DNA of 50,610 bases from Chloroflexota bacterium (GTDB taxonomy: Bacteria; Chloroflexota; UBA11872; VXOZ01). The position numbers were made by a program, and so were the translations under genes. Below, one piece after another: positions 8,545 to 15,805 of the stretch. Position 1 is the stretch's first letter. Each line of letters starts with the position of its first letter. The stretch spans positions 1 through 50,610 of the forward strand of contig JAPOQA010000031.1 in the NCBI GenBank assembly GCA_026710945.1. Reading direction: 5' to 3'. Under the pieces are notes generated by a model that saw only the letters and a program-made list of their open reading frames with translations, had not been told where the DNA came from and did no database searches.

Positions 8545-8848
8545 CGGACTACGCACGATGAATTGGAGAACAAAGGCACCCCGGAGATGCCCACGTTGTA
8601 CACGGGTCAAGTGAAACAGTCCGCACGAAAGCACTGGGCCGGTCGGAAGTACGTTCAGATCCGCCGGAACGGCTGACAGGTTGCAACCGTTCGTGCTGAG
8701 CCCGTCGAAGCATGAACGGTCGCTTCGCACCTGCCTAGCTGTTTGAATTCAGACAATTGAATGTGATGTGCCCATTCTTCGCACATCTCGCCCGCATGTG
8801 GCAAAGTGAACGGTATTGAAAGATTCGGGCCCAATAAGGAGACCGCTC
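8545..8848. other. Intergenic stretch with a palindromic repeat and a GATGTGC hairpin
   Basis: A copy of the TTCGACA palindrome family lies at 8687-8720 (ACCGTTCGTGCTGAG to CGAAGCATGAACGGT). A short hairpin with arms GATGTGC and GCACATC lies at 8765-8787. The same arms, in opposite order, occur at 13314-13353. No gene is seen. An AAGGAG ribosome-binding site for the next gene is at 8836-8841. Confidence 0.55.
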
Positions 8849-10150
8849 ATGGCCGATCCGGCGCAACAAATCGATGATTGGGTACACGCCCACCAAGACG
8901 AACTCGTTCAATTCTTGCAGCAGCTTGTGCAGATACCCTCGGAATCCCTTCCGCCCGAGGGGCACGAGGCCGCAGCCCAGGAATTCGTGGCACAGGCATT
9001 CGAAGATGCCGGAGCGGAAGTAGACGTCTTTGACCCCATTGACGTGCCCGGTCTCACCGAGCATCCCGTCTACCATCCGGTCTGGGGTGACATGCCGCGC
9101 AACTTGGAAAACCGCCCCTGCGTCGTCGGCGTTTTTCGCGGCTCCGGCGGCGGCAAGTCAATTCTTATGTCTAGCCATATTGACACGGTCGGTGCCGACG
9201 ATCCCGCCCTTTGGACGGAAGCGGCACCATTCAGCGCAGACATTATTGACGGCAAAATGTACGGACGCGGCACTTATGATACGAAGGCCGGCATCGCCAC
9301 CGCCCTCTTTGCTGTTCGCTGTTTGCGCGACCTCGGACTGCCGCTCAAGGGCGACGTCATTGTCGAAAGCGTCTCGGACGAGGAATTTGGCGGCTCCCAT
9401 GGCACCCTGGCGTGTCGGCTCAAGGGCTACAACGCCGACATCGCCATCAATTGCGAGCCGACGAACATGCATATCGCGGCTGCCACCCGCGGCGGCGGGC
9501 AGTGGAAGATCACGGTCGCAGGCGAAGCCGGCATGGCGCTCGGCGGCGTGGAGCGCGTGAGTTCGTCGTACAAAATCGCCTGGGTCATCGAGGCGCTGCG
9601 GCAATATAACCTCAAGCGCAATCGCGATATTCCCACGCCGCCGCTCTACGCCCACGAACCGGGCCTGCCACTCTACGTCTCGCAAATCGGCGGCGGTGGT
9701 GACACATTTGCCGAAGACCAAGGCGCCGCGCCGCCCTCGTGCTACGCCAACATGTGGTGTGAGGTCTATCCCGGCACCACCGCGGAAGAGCATATGCATG
9801 AGATAAAGACGTTCGTGAACAGCTACTTGGACGGCATCGAGGGTTTCGACGGCGAGTATCCGGAGTACGAATTGGAATTGCGCTTCTTACCGGGCAGCGA
9901 GACCAGCACCGACCACCCCATCTTCGCGCACCTGGAAGACGCCTACCTATCGGCTGATCGGGAGTATCTTGTCCAAGGCGCGCCGTTTGCCTCCGACGGC
10001 TACGTCTTCAACCTGCACAGCCCGACGCCGGTCGTTACCGTCGGCGTCGGCGGCGACAACGCCCACGCACCCAACGAGTACATCTACGTGCAAGACCTTA
10101 TCGACCTGACCCGCATCTTCGCGCGTACGATGCTTTCCTGGAGCGGCTAG
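8849..10150 (+). CDS. M20-family metallopeptidase/deacylase (ArgE/DapE/carboxypeptidase-like)
   Basis: A two-zinc amidohydrolase of 433 residues that cleaves peptide or N-acyl bonds. Metal and catalytic residues are in place: His110 and Asp112 in SSHIDTVG, bridging Asp144 in GRGTYDTKAG, the Glu pair 178-179 in SDEEFGG, and Glu203 in NCEPTN. The last His is in GDNAHAPNE near the C-terminus. The frame continues upstream to 8816, but the ATG at 8849 has AAGGAG seven bases before it and is the better start. The substrate cannot be distinguished among acetylornithine, succinyl-diaminopimelate and dipeptides. The location outside amino-acid biosynthesis genes favours a catabolic peptidase or deacylase. 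Confidence 0.92.
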   Translation: MADPAQQIDDWVHAHQDELVQFLQQLVQIPSESLPPEGHEAAAQEFVAQAFEDAGAEVDVFDPIDVPGLTEHPVYHPVWGDMPRNLENRPCVVGVFRGSGGGKSILMSSHIDTVGADDPALWTEAAPFSADIIDGKMYGRGTYDTKAGIATALFAVRCLRDLGLPLKGDVIVESVSDEEFGGSHGTLACRLKGYNADIAINCEPTNMHIAAATRGGGQWKITVAGEAGMALGGVERVSSSYKIAWVIEALRQYNLKRNRDIPTPPLYAHEPGLPLYVSQIGGGGDTFAEDQGAAPPSCYANMWCEVYPGTTAEEHMHEIKTFVNSYLDGIEGFDGEYPEYELELRFLPGSETSTDHPIFAHLEDAYLSADREYLVQGAPFASDGYVFNLHSPTPVVTVGVGGDNAHAPNEYIYVQDLIDLTRIFARTMLSWSG

Positions 10151-10197
10151 GAGCAAATATCAGGCAAGGCTACCAGGCGGTGTCTCAAACTGAGCGT

Positions 10198-10231
10198 CCG
10201 TTCATCCTTCGACAAGCTCAGGACGAACGGA
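10198..10231. repeat. TTCGACA palindromic repeat copy
   Basis: An imperfect inverted repeat running from CCGTTCATCCTTCGACAAGC to CTCAGGACGAACGG. It sits immediately before the degenerate tandem array and belongs to the most frequent dispersed family in the window. Confidence 0.65.
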
Positions 10232-10271
10232 TACGGGGACTTCCTTAAACGAAAACTCGGACTTTCCAAGT

Positions 10272-10602
10272 TGGAATACTATATCTTTCGTACGCAAGAA
10301 AAAGGATACTCTATCCTCCGTTCAAGAAGGGAAATTCTACCCTCCGTTCGTATCAATAGGGGATACTCTACTCTCCGTTCATGAAGGGATACTCTGTCCC
10401 CCGTTCATGTTAATGAAGGCTACTCTACCTTCCGTTCAAGAAGGGAAATTCTATCCTCCGAACGAATAAATAAGGGATCCTCTACCCTCCGTTCATGAAG
10501 GGATACTCTGTCCCCTGTTCATGTTTATAGGGGACACTTAATCCTCCGTTCATGAAGAGACAATCTATCTTCCGTTCATGATAATTGGGGATATTGTATC
10601 CC
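10272..10602. repeat. Degenerate tandem array, about 12 hairpin units with a dimeric higher-order period
   Basis: About twelve imperfect units follow one another without spacers. The idealised unit is close to GGATACTCTATCCTCCGTTC plus a short AT-rich tail. The first part is itself a hairpin (GGATA, CTC, TATCC). Unit lengths alternate: short ones of 25-27 bases ending in TTCAAGAAG or TTCATGAAG, and long ones of 30-32 bases with tails such as TATCAATAG, TTAATGAAG or TTTATAG. The real period is therefore a dimer of about 57 bases repeated five to six times. The array is bracketed by copies of the TTCGACA palindrome, whose outer arm CCGTTCATG matches the unit's tail. It has no conserved spacer structure, so it is not a CRISPR array. 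Confidence 0.8.
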
Positions 10603-10635
10603 CCGTTCGTGGTGAGCTTGTCGAACCATGAACGG
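10602..10635. repeat. TTCGACA palindromic repeat copy at array end
   Basis: CCGTTCGTGGTGAGCTTG followed by TCGAACCATGAACGG closes the tandem array. It merges with the last array unit, which suggests a common origin of the array and the dispersed family. Confidence 0.6.
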
Positions 10636-10681
10636 CGACTGGCCGGGGTCTTCTCACACATCCCCGAAGAGAGGTCTGGAT

Positions 10682-12094
10682 ATGCAGCAACCCCACATTC
10701 TTCTCATTACGTCAGATCAGCATCGCGGCGACTGCCTCGGCATCAACGGGCATCCGGTGGTCAGCGCGCCCAATCTCGACTACCTCGCCGCCTCCGGCAC
10801 CAACTTCCAACACGCCTACGTGGAAGGGCCGTCCTGCATTGCCGCGCGCCGCACCATTCTCTCCGGCCAGAAGCCGGTGACCCATGGCATGGTGACGTAT
10901 TGGGACGGCGTGCCGTGGGAAATCGATCACACACTGCCGGGTGAGTTGGGCAAAGCCGGCTACCAGACCCAGCTCGTCGGCAAGCTGCACATGCATCCGC
11001 CCCGCAAGCGCTATGGCTTCGACCACGTGCTCTGGGCCGATTCGCCGTGGGGCGAGAACGACTACACGAACTGGCTGCAGGAAAACGGCATTCAGTCCGT
11101 GTCGCCGGGCGTCGCCCACGGGCAAGACATGAACTCCTGGGTCGCTCGTCCTTCCCATCTGCCGGAAGAGATGGAGCACACCACCTGGTGCACCGACCAG
11201 GCCATGCGCTTCCTGGACCGGCGCGATCCCTCGGCGCCTTTCTTTCTCTATGTGTCGTATTTTGCGCCCCATCCGCCGCTCACGCCGCCGCAGTTCTACT
11301 ACGATCGTTACCTGTCTCTACCCACGCCTGAGCCCGTCGTTGGCGATTGGGCGGACCAGTACGACGGTCCGGTGCCGGGGCTCGATCCCAATTCGCCCCG
11401 CGGCTCGTGGGATCCAGAGGCCATGCATCGCTGCCGCGCGGCGTACTATGGTTTGATCAACTTCCTTGACGACCAGGTTGCCCGCCTACTGCAGCACGTG
11501 CGCAAGCTCGGTCTCTTGCAGGACACGTTGATACTCTACACGTCCGACCACGGTGAGATGCTCGGCGACCACAATCTCTTCCGCAAGACGTTTGCCTACG
11601 AAGGCTCCGCCCGCATCCCCTTCTTCGTCAATGCACCAAGCTGGCTCGTGGGTGAAAGCGGCGCGGCTAGAGCAAATGTAGTAGGGCTGCAAGACGTTAT
11701 GCCGACGTTGCTCGACGCGGCAGGGGCAGAAGTCCCCGAAACCGTTGACGGCGCCAGCCTGCTGCCCCTGATGCGCGGTGAAGATTCCACATGGCGCGAC
11801 TACCTCCACGGCGAACACCTGGGCACCTACCGTCCGGAAGACGCCATGCAATACCTCACCGACGGCAAGGAGAAGTACATCTGGTACACGGTGACGGGCG
11901 AGGAGCAACTATTCAATTTGGTTGACGATCCGCAAGAGTGCCGCAATCTTGCCACCGATCCAAACTGTGAAGAGCGCCTGGTGCTCTGGCGCCAGCGCAT
12001 GATGCAAGAGCTGTTGAGCCGCACCGAGGGCTATACCGACGGCAAGTCCCTCATCCCCGGCCGCCGCCCGAACGCATTCCAACCCGACGAATGA
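10682..12094 (+). CDS. Type I sulfatase with C-x-A-x-R signature
   Basis: A sulfatase of 470 residues. LLITSDQHRGD provides the N-terminal metal ligands, the formylglycine cysteine is Cys52 in PSCIAARRTILSG, and LYTSDHGEMLGDH is the second metal motif. The signature has Ala where most sulfatases have Pro; this variant is allowed in the family pattern C/S-x-P/A-x-R. The C-terminal part (DGKEKYIWYTVTGEEQLFNL, DPQECRNLA) is like that of the sulfatase at 3267-4748, so both may act in the same pathway of sulfated glycan breakdown. The frame extends to 10628, but the ATG at 10682 has an AGAGAGG site and gives the normal N-terminus. No signal peptide is seen. Confidence 0.94.
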   Translation: MQQPHILLITSDQHRGDCLGINGHPVVSAPNLDYLAASGTNFQHAYVEGPSCIAARRTILSGQKPVTHGMVTYWDGVPWEIDHTLPGELGKAGYQTQLVGKLHMHPPRKRYGFDHVLWADSPWGENDYTNWLQENGIQSVSPGVAHGQDMNSWVARPSHLPEEMEHTTWCTDQAMRFLDRRDPSAPFFLYVSYFAPHPPLTPPQFYYDRYLSLPTPEPVVGDWADQYDGPVPGLDPNSPRGSWDPEAMHRCRAAYYGLINFLDDQVARLLQHVRKLGLLQDTLILYTSDHGEMLGDHNLFRKTFAYEGSARIPFFVNAPSWLVGESGAARANVVGLQDVMPTLLDAAGAEVPETVDGASLLPLMRGEDSTWRDYLHGEHLGTYRPEDAMQYLTDGKEKYIWYTVTGEEQLFNLVDDPQECRNLATDPNCEERLVLWRQRMMQELLSRTEGYTDGKSLIPGRRPNAFQPDE

Positions 12095-12321
12095 CGGGTC
12101 AGGACTGGTCTATCCTTAAAGTGAGCCGCGCTCACGACGAGATCCGCCAAGTCCTGCCCATCATTGCCGTGCCACACATGCTTCGGGTCAAGGTTGCGGT
12201 CACGGCACTCATAGGCGACGAGAACGGGATTCTCTTCAATCCTGCATCAGCGGCTGGTGCTCGGCAGATTATTGCGGCTCTCCTCAGTGTGCGACAGAGC
12301 CTCAACAGTTTTCGCCATTGA
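12091..12321 (+). CDS. Small hypothetical protein overlapping the sulfatase stop
   Basis: A 76-codon frame starts with an ATGA overlap with the stop of the sulfatase gene, which is the usual geometry for translational coupling. The protein (MTGQDWSILKVSRAHDEIR at the start) shows no motif that I recognise and no membrane segment. It could be a real coupled gene or a chance frame in the intergenic gap. Confidence 0.3.
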   Translation: MTGQDWSILKVSRAHDEIRQVLPIIAVPHMLRVKVAVTALIGDENGILFNPASAAGARQIIAALLSVRQSLNSFRH

Positions 12322-12338
12322 CTTTCGTGGCACGGGCC

Positions 12339-13067
12339 CTACTCCACGCTATCAACTGATTGAGAGCCATGCTGGGGCCTAGAGAAGCCGCTCGTCAACT
12401 TATCAATGTGCTCTGAAAGGTCGGGCGCTACTTGCTGCCAAAGAGGGTCTAGGATGAAGATAACGCCTTCTCGCCGGGCGAGTTTTGCCGCCGGCACAAA
12501 ATCGCTATCACCGGAAACGAGGACAATGATGTTGGCCTGCTTCTTGAGCGTGATTGTAGCGATATCCAGGCCAATTCGCATATCAACGCCCTTTTGCCGG
12601 AGTTGATCGGTAAAATCAGAGTCTTCGAGGTCCGATGCTGCCAAATCGCCGCTTAGGAGGCGTTTCTGAGAATCCTGCTTCAACACCCACAACCCCTCGC
12701 TCGGCTTTCTCACTTGCCCCAATCTGAGGGCAACATTTGGCCGGCTGCGCAGCGCCTCGAAAAGCTCCCGGCGAAACACCGCCACATCCGATTTGGCATA
12801 GTCTATGGCTTGATTGCTTTTTGGTTTATGTGCCTTGGCACCATAGGGCAAGGCATCGTAGTAGAAGATTCGATAGAGTAGCCGGCGGGGATTTTGGGAG
12901 CCATAAACACTGCTTAGCTTTTCCAGATGGCTCTGCACCAACTGCTCAACCGCCTTCACTACTGCATCGGGATTTGACGTGTCGATGTCACGGCGAACCT
13001 GAGGCAGGCGCTTTAGGAAGAACCCGCCGTCAATAAGAACTGCCGTCCTGACTAAGCCGGACACCAT
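12339..13067 (-). CDS. NYN-domain (PIN-like) ribonuclease family protein
   Basis: A 242-residue protein of the NYN/LabA-like (DUF88-type) group, whose members are metal-dependent RNases of the PIN/FLAP superfamily. The acidic metal-binding residues expected for the fold are visible: Asp13 in VLIDGGFF, Asp168 in GLDIATITL, and Asp187 and Asp189 in VSGDSDFVPAAK. A LDPLW segment follows before the divergent C-terminus. The ATG at 13067 has a GAAAGGT site. It is a single gene with no partner antitoxin next to it, on the strand opposite to the upstream sulfatase. The RNA target is unknown. Confidence 0.9.
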   Translation of the reverse strand: MVSGLVRTAVLIDGGFFLKRLPQVRRDIDTSNPDAVVKAVEQLVQSHLEKLSSVYGSQNPRRLLYRIFYYDALPYGAKAHKPKSNQAIDYAKSDVAVFRRELFEALRSRPNVALRLGQVRKPSEGLWVLKQDSQKRLLSGDLAASDLEDSDFTDQLRQKGVDMRIGLDIATITLKKQANIIVLVSGDSDFVPAAKLARREGVIFILDPLWQQVAPDLSEHIDKLTSGFSRPQHGSQSVDSVE

Positions 13068-13422
13068 TTACCTTTCAACATAGACAAAAGAAATAGCCCC
13101 AGGGGATCGGCCCTGCTCGCGATTACCGAATTATCCGGGAGCCGGGCGTACTGCCAAGGGGCGAATGTACATTGTAGGCTACCAGACACAGAGGTGCCTG
13201 TCAACCCCCTTGGCGGCCCACCTGTGTGCTGGCAAGCACGTCACGCCGGCTGCTGCCATGCCAATGTGCGTGAAACTATAGACACCACGTCATTCGTAAC
13301 GTGTGGCACTTTCGCACATCCTGAATTAGACAGTCATTGTCTTTGAGATGTGCCCTAGAGTCCACATTGGGCGCTTCCAATGGAAGCACCCAATGTATGA
13401 ACTACCAGTCGTACAGCGGATC
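13068..13422. other. Intergenic stretch with two hairpins
   Basis: No gene is seen. A nested hairpin at 13314-13353 has outer arms GCACATC and GATGTGC and inner arms AGACA and TGTCT. A second, longer hairpin follows at 13364-13396 (annotated separately). The outer arms of the first match those at 8765-8787 in reverse order. Confidence 0.5.
13364..13396 (-). terminator. Strong hairpin after the solute-binding protein gene
   Basis: ACATTGGGCGCTTCC and GGAAGCACCCAATGT form a 15-base stem with one G-U pair and a three-base loop. It lies about 27 bases past the stop of the minus-strand gene at 13423. There is no T-run, so it may stabilise the 3' end or act as a weak or factor-assisted terminator. 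Confidence 0.5.
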
Positions 13423-14796
13423 TTAGCCAATCACACCCAGCCGCCTTAGCTCTACCTGTTCCTCATCGAGGATCTTGTTGCCAACAGCGACGGCGGTGGC
13501 AACGGCTTCATCCATGGTCACCTCGTTATCCACGGCCTTGTTGAGTTCGGCCGGGATGGCGCTGTTCCACTCCAGGGTGGAGTACGACTGCGGGTAGTCG
13601 AAGCCCCAGTCCATGGAGTCGAGGAATTTCTGCGCCAGTTCGGGGAACTCGTTATTGGCGGTCCAATTGCGAGAGCCCTTCCAACTGCCGGGCATGGTGA
13701 ATTCGGCGGTGGAATTCTCGCCGGTGTCCGAGGTGGTGGCGTACTTGATGAACGCCCACGATTGGTCGGGTGTTGGCACTTGGTCACCGGCCGCAAACGA
13801 TGAGCCGTGCACTACGTTCGCCTGGCGGGCGTTCCTGGGGAGATATTGCACACCCCAGTTGATGTGGTCCAACGGTGCCAGATGGCCGAATTCCCACGGG
13901 CCGCTGGCGCGGAACGTAAGCAAGCCGTTGTGGAACATATCCCGCTTGCCGCCGGCGTCGGAGGCCTCCGGCCGCGTGGGCGCGACGCCATGCTGGTGAA
14001 TGAGACCATGCATGAAATTGAAGGCTGCCAGTCCCTCCGGCTGACCGAAGAGAAACTCTGTCTTGTCCTTGCTCAGAATCTCGCCGCCGTTCGCCAGAAC
14101 GTAATTGTAGCCTTCGGTCTGGCCCCAAACTGAGACATATGTGCCCCAGCGCTCCGGCGTTTCGCCCTGGCGGATGGTGAGCTTTTGCGACATCTCCAGC
14201 CAGTCGTCGAACGTCCAGTCCTCCGCCGGCTCGTCCAGCCCCGCTTCACCCAGGTGCTCGCGGTTGTAGTACATGCCGATGGTGGCGTGGAAGTTGGGCA
14301 GACCCCAGACTTTGCCGAACAACGTGTATACGTTTACGAGATAGGCCGGGAAGGTTTCCAGCATGTCGATGCCGTCGGCCTTGACGTAGGGCGATAGATC
14401 ATAAAGGATGTTGTTCGCCGCGTGGAACATGATGTTGGGGCCGTTCATGATCATCACGTCGAACGGCGTGCCCACGGCGGCTGATGTCTTAAGCTTCGGC
14501 CAATATTCCGCCCACGCCGTAATGTCGATGGAGAGGTCGATTTCTGCGCCGACCTCCTGACGATAGCCGTCAATACACCGCTGGTAGTCGCCGCCCTGCG
14601 CCTCCGTATAGCAGATGGCATTGAGCGTCACCGTCTCCGGCATGGCTTCCTTGGCTTCCGCCGCCGGTTTCTCAGCCATCTCCGCGTCCGGCTCGCCAGT
14701 CATTGTGGCCTGGCCGCACGCCGCGAGCAGCAGAGCGCCGCTCCCCCCAAGCATGCCGGCAAGTACGCCACGTCGAGAAATACTGCTCTGACGCAT
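13423..14796 (-). CDS. Extracellular solute-binding protein family 1 (sugar-type ABC transporter), Tat lipoprotein
   Basis: A binding lipoprotein of 457 residues that should present a carbohydrate-type ligand to an ABC importer. The N-terminus has a twin-arginine motif (SISRRGVLAG), a hydrophobic core and the lipobox LLAAC. It is followed by an Ala/Glu-rich linker before the folded part, as usual for Chloroflexota lipoproteins. Body motifs such as TSAAVGTPFDVMIMNGPN and VWGLPNFHATIGMYYNREHL are typical of family 1. The frame extends to 14823, but the ATG at 14796 has AAGGAG eight bases upstream and restores the Tat motif near the start. No permease or ATPase gene lies next to it. A good promoter is seen at 14843-14871. 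Confidence 0.93.
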   Translation of the reverse strand: MRQSSISRRGVLAGMLGGSGALLLAACGQATMTGEPDAEMAEKPAAEAKEAMPETVTLNAICYTEAQGGDYQRCIDGYRQEVGAEIDLSIDITAWAEYWPKLKTSAAVGTPFDVMIMNGPNIMFHAANNILYDLSPYVKADGIDMLETFPAYLVNVYTLFGKVWGLPNFHATIGMYYNREHLGEAGLDEPAEDWTFDDWLEMSQKLTIRQGETPERWGTYVSVWGQTEGYNYVLANGGEILSKDKTEFLFGQPEGLAAFNFMHGLIHQHGVAPTRPEASDAGGKRDMFHNGLLTFRASGPWEFGHLAPLDHINWGVQYLPRNARQANVVHGSSFAAGDQVPTPDQSWAFIKYATTSDTGENSTAEFTMPGSWKGSRNWTANNEFPELAQKFLDSMDWGFDYPQSYSTLEWNSAIPAELNKAVDNEVTMDEAVATAVAVGNKILDEEQVELRRLGVIG

Positions 14797-14842
14797 CGTT
14801 AACTCTCCTTCAGTTCGCTGCAAACGCGTCTACAATGTGGGA

Positions 14843-14871
14843 AGTATACTCCCAATAATTGTTCGATGCAA
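14843..14871 (-). promoter_or_regulatory. Sigma70-type promoter for the solute-binding protein gene
   Basis: On the minus strand TTGCAT (14871-14866) and TATACT (14848-14843) are separated by exactly 17 bases. The distance to the preferred ATG at 14796 leaves a leader of about 40 bases with the ribosome-binding site. This is a match by eye. Confidence 0.55.
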
Positions 14872-15132
14872 CGCTTCAACATATCGGCTTTTCATCTTGA
14901 CAGCTAGAATGGAGATGCAATTCGCGCTGCGAACTTTGCAGCCATGACAGAAAACCCAATCCGCACACAGTCATGTCGAAAACGAACCAAGCACGAGAAA
15001 GGCAGTTGCGCCGCAGCTTGACTGACTTTCTAACAAGCCGCTGCACCTCCGCATTTGCTATGCTGGGAGGAACCGGACGGGCAACTGATATCGGGTCTTG
15101 GCGGAAGATTCTTCACGTGACCGGAGGTGGCA

Positions 15133-15474
15133 ATGGCATCGTTGATGACAGAGACGTGCGTAGTCTGTCGCACAGGCGCGCCGACGATGACTACAGAAGA
15201 AATCAAGGAGCTTAAGCCCCAGATTCCCGAGTGGAAGATTGTGGAGCGAGATGGCATATCTCAGTTGGAGCGGTTCTACGCCTTTCGGAATTTCACCCAG
15301 TCGCTCGCATTTACCAATGAGATCGCAGCCTTGGCGGAAGAGGTGGGGCATCATCCCGCCCTACTCACTGAGTGGGTGGGCGTCACAGTGTCGTGGTGGA
15401 CGCACAAGATCAAGGGCCTGCACCGCAACGACTTCATCATGGCAGCCAAGACCGACGCGCTGTATCAGGGTTGA
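15133..15474 (+). CDS. 4a-hydroxytetrahydrobiopterin dehydratase (pterin-4-alpha-carbinolamine dehydratase)
   Basis: A 113-residue PCD/DCoH family enzyme, which dehydrates 4a-hydroxypterin during recycling of the pterin cofactor of aromatic amino acid hydroxylases. The active-site region EVGHHPALLTEW contains the paired histidines, and the later WWTHKIKGLHRNDFIMAAK stretch carries a third conserved His. The N-terminal CVVCRTGAPTMTTEEIKEL with a CxxC matches the bacterial subgroup. The ATG at 15133 has GGAGG five bases upstream; a GTG two codons earlier is less likely. No hydroxylase gene is nearby, so the enzyme may serve a distant partner or another pterin-related role. Confidence 0.93.
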   Translation: MASLMTETCVVCRTGAPTMTTEEIKELKPQIPEWKIVERDGISQLERFYAFRNFTQSLAFTNEIAALAEEVGHHPALLTEWVGVTVSWWTHKIKGLHRNDFIMAAKTDALYQG

Positions 15475-15805
15475 TTTACCTCTCGATTGAGTCTCACCGG
15501 TTGCGCGCGATTCCAATGCTCCGCGGGAGGGACGACTCAACTTGCCGCCCAATGAGCCAGTTAAATTCGGGTTCTAGTGAAGGAGCCGCTCTCCGTTCAT
15601 ACTTCGACAAGCTCAGTACGAACGGAGAGCGGCTTGACTGCTCTATCTGATCCAACTCCGCCGTTCGCCCTCCAACAAGCTCAGAGCCTGCCCCGTACCC
15701 GATTCAGCGTATCGTTCAATACAGCCTATCGCTCAGTCCAGCGTATCGTACGATTTGGGGGGCGAACAGGCATTCGTTGTGCAACCTAAGAGCGTTTCCT
15801 CGCTT
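15475..15805. repeat. Intergenic repeats, including a 49-base near-perfect palindrome
   Basis: At 15585-15633 the outer arms GCCGCTCTCCGTTC and GAACGGAGAGCGGC are perfectly inverted around the TTCGACAAGCTCAG core, so this is the best-preserved copy of the family. From 15660 onward a GCCTGCCCCGTACCCGATTC module is followed by two direct copies of CAGCGTATCGT (15706 and 15739 region). No gene is seen. Confidence 0.65.

Noticed and set aside
10272-10602. The tandem array as a CRISPR array
   Set aside because: Units are degenerate, directly adjoin each other and have no unique spacers of constant length. No cas gene is in the window.
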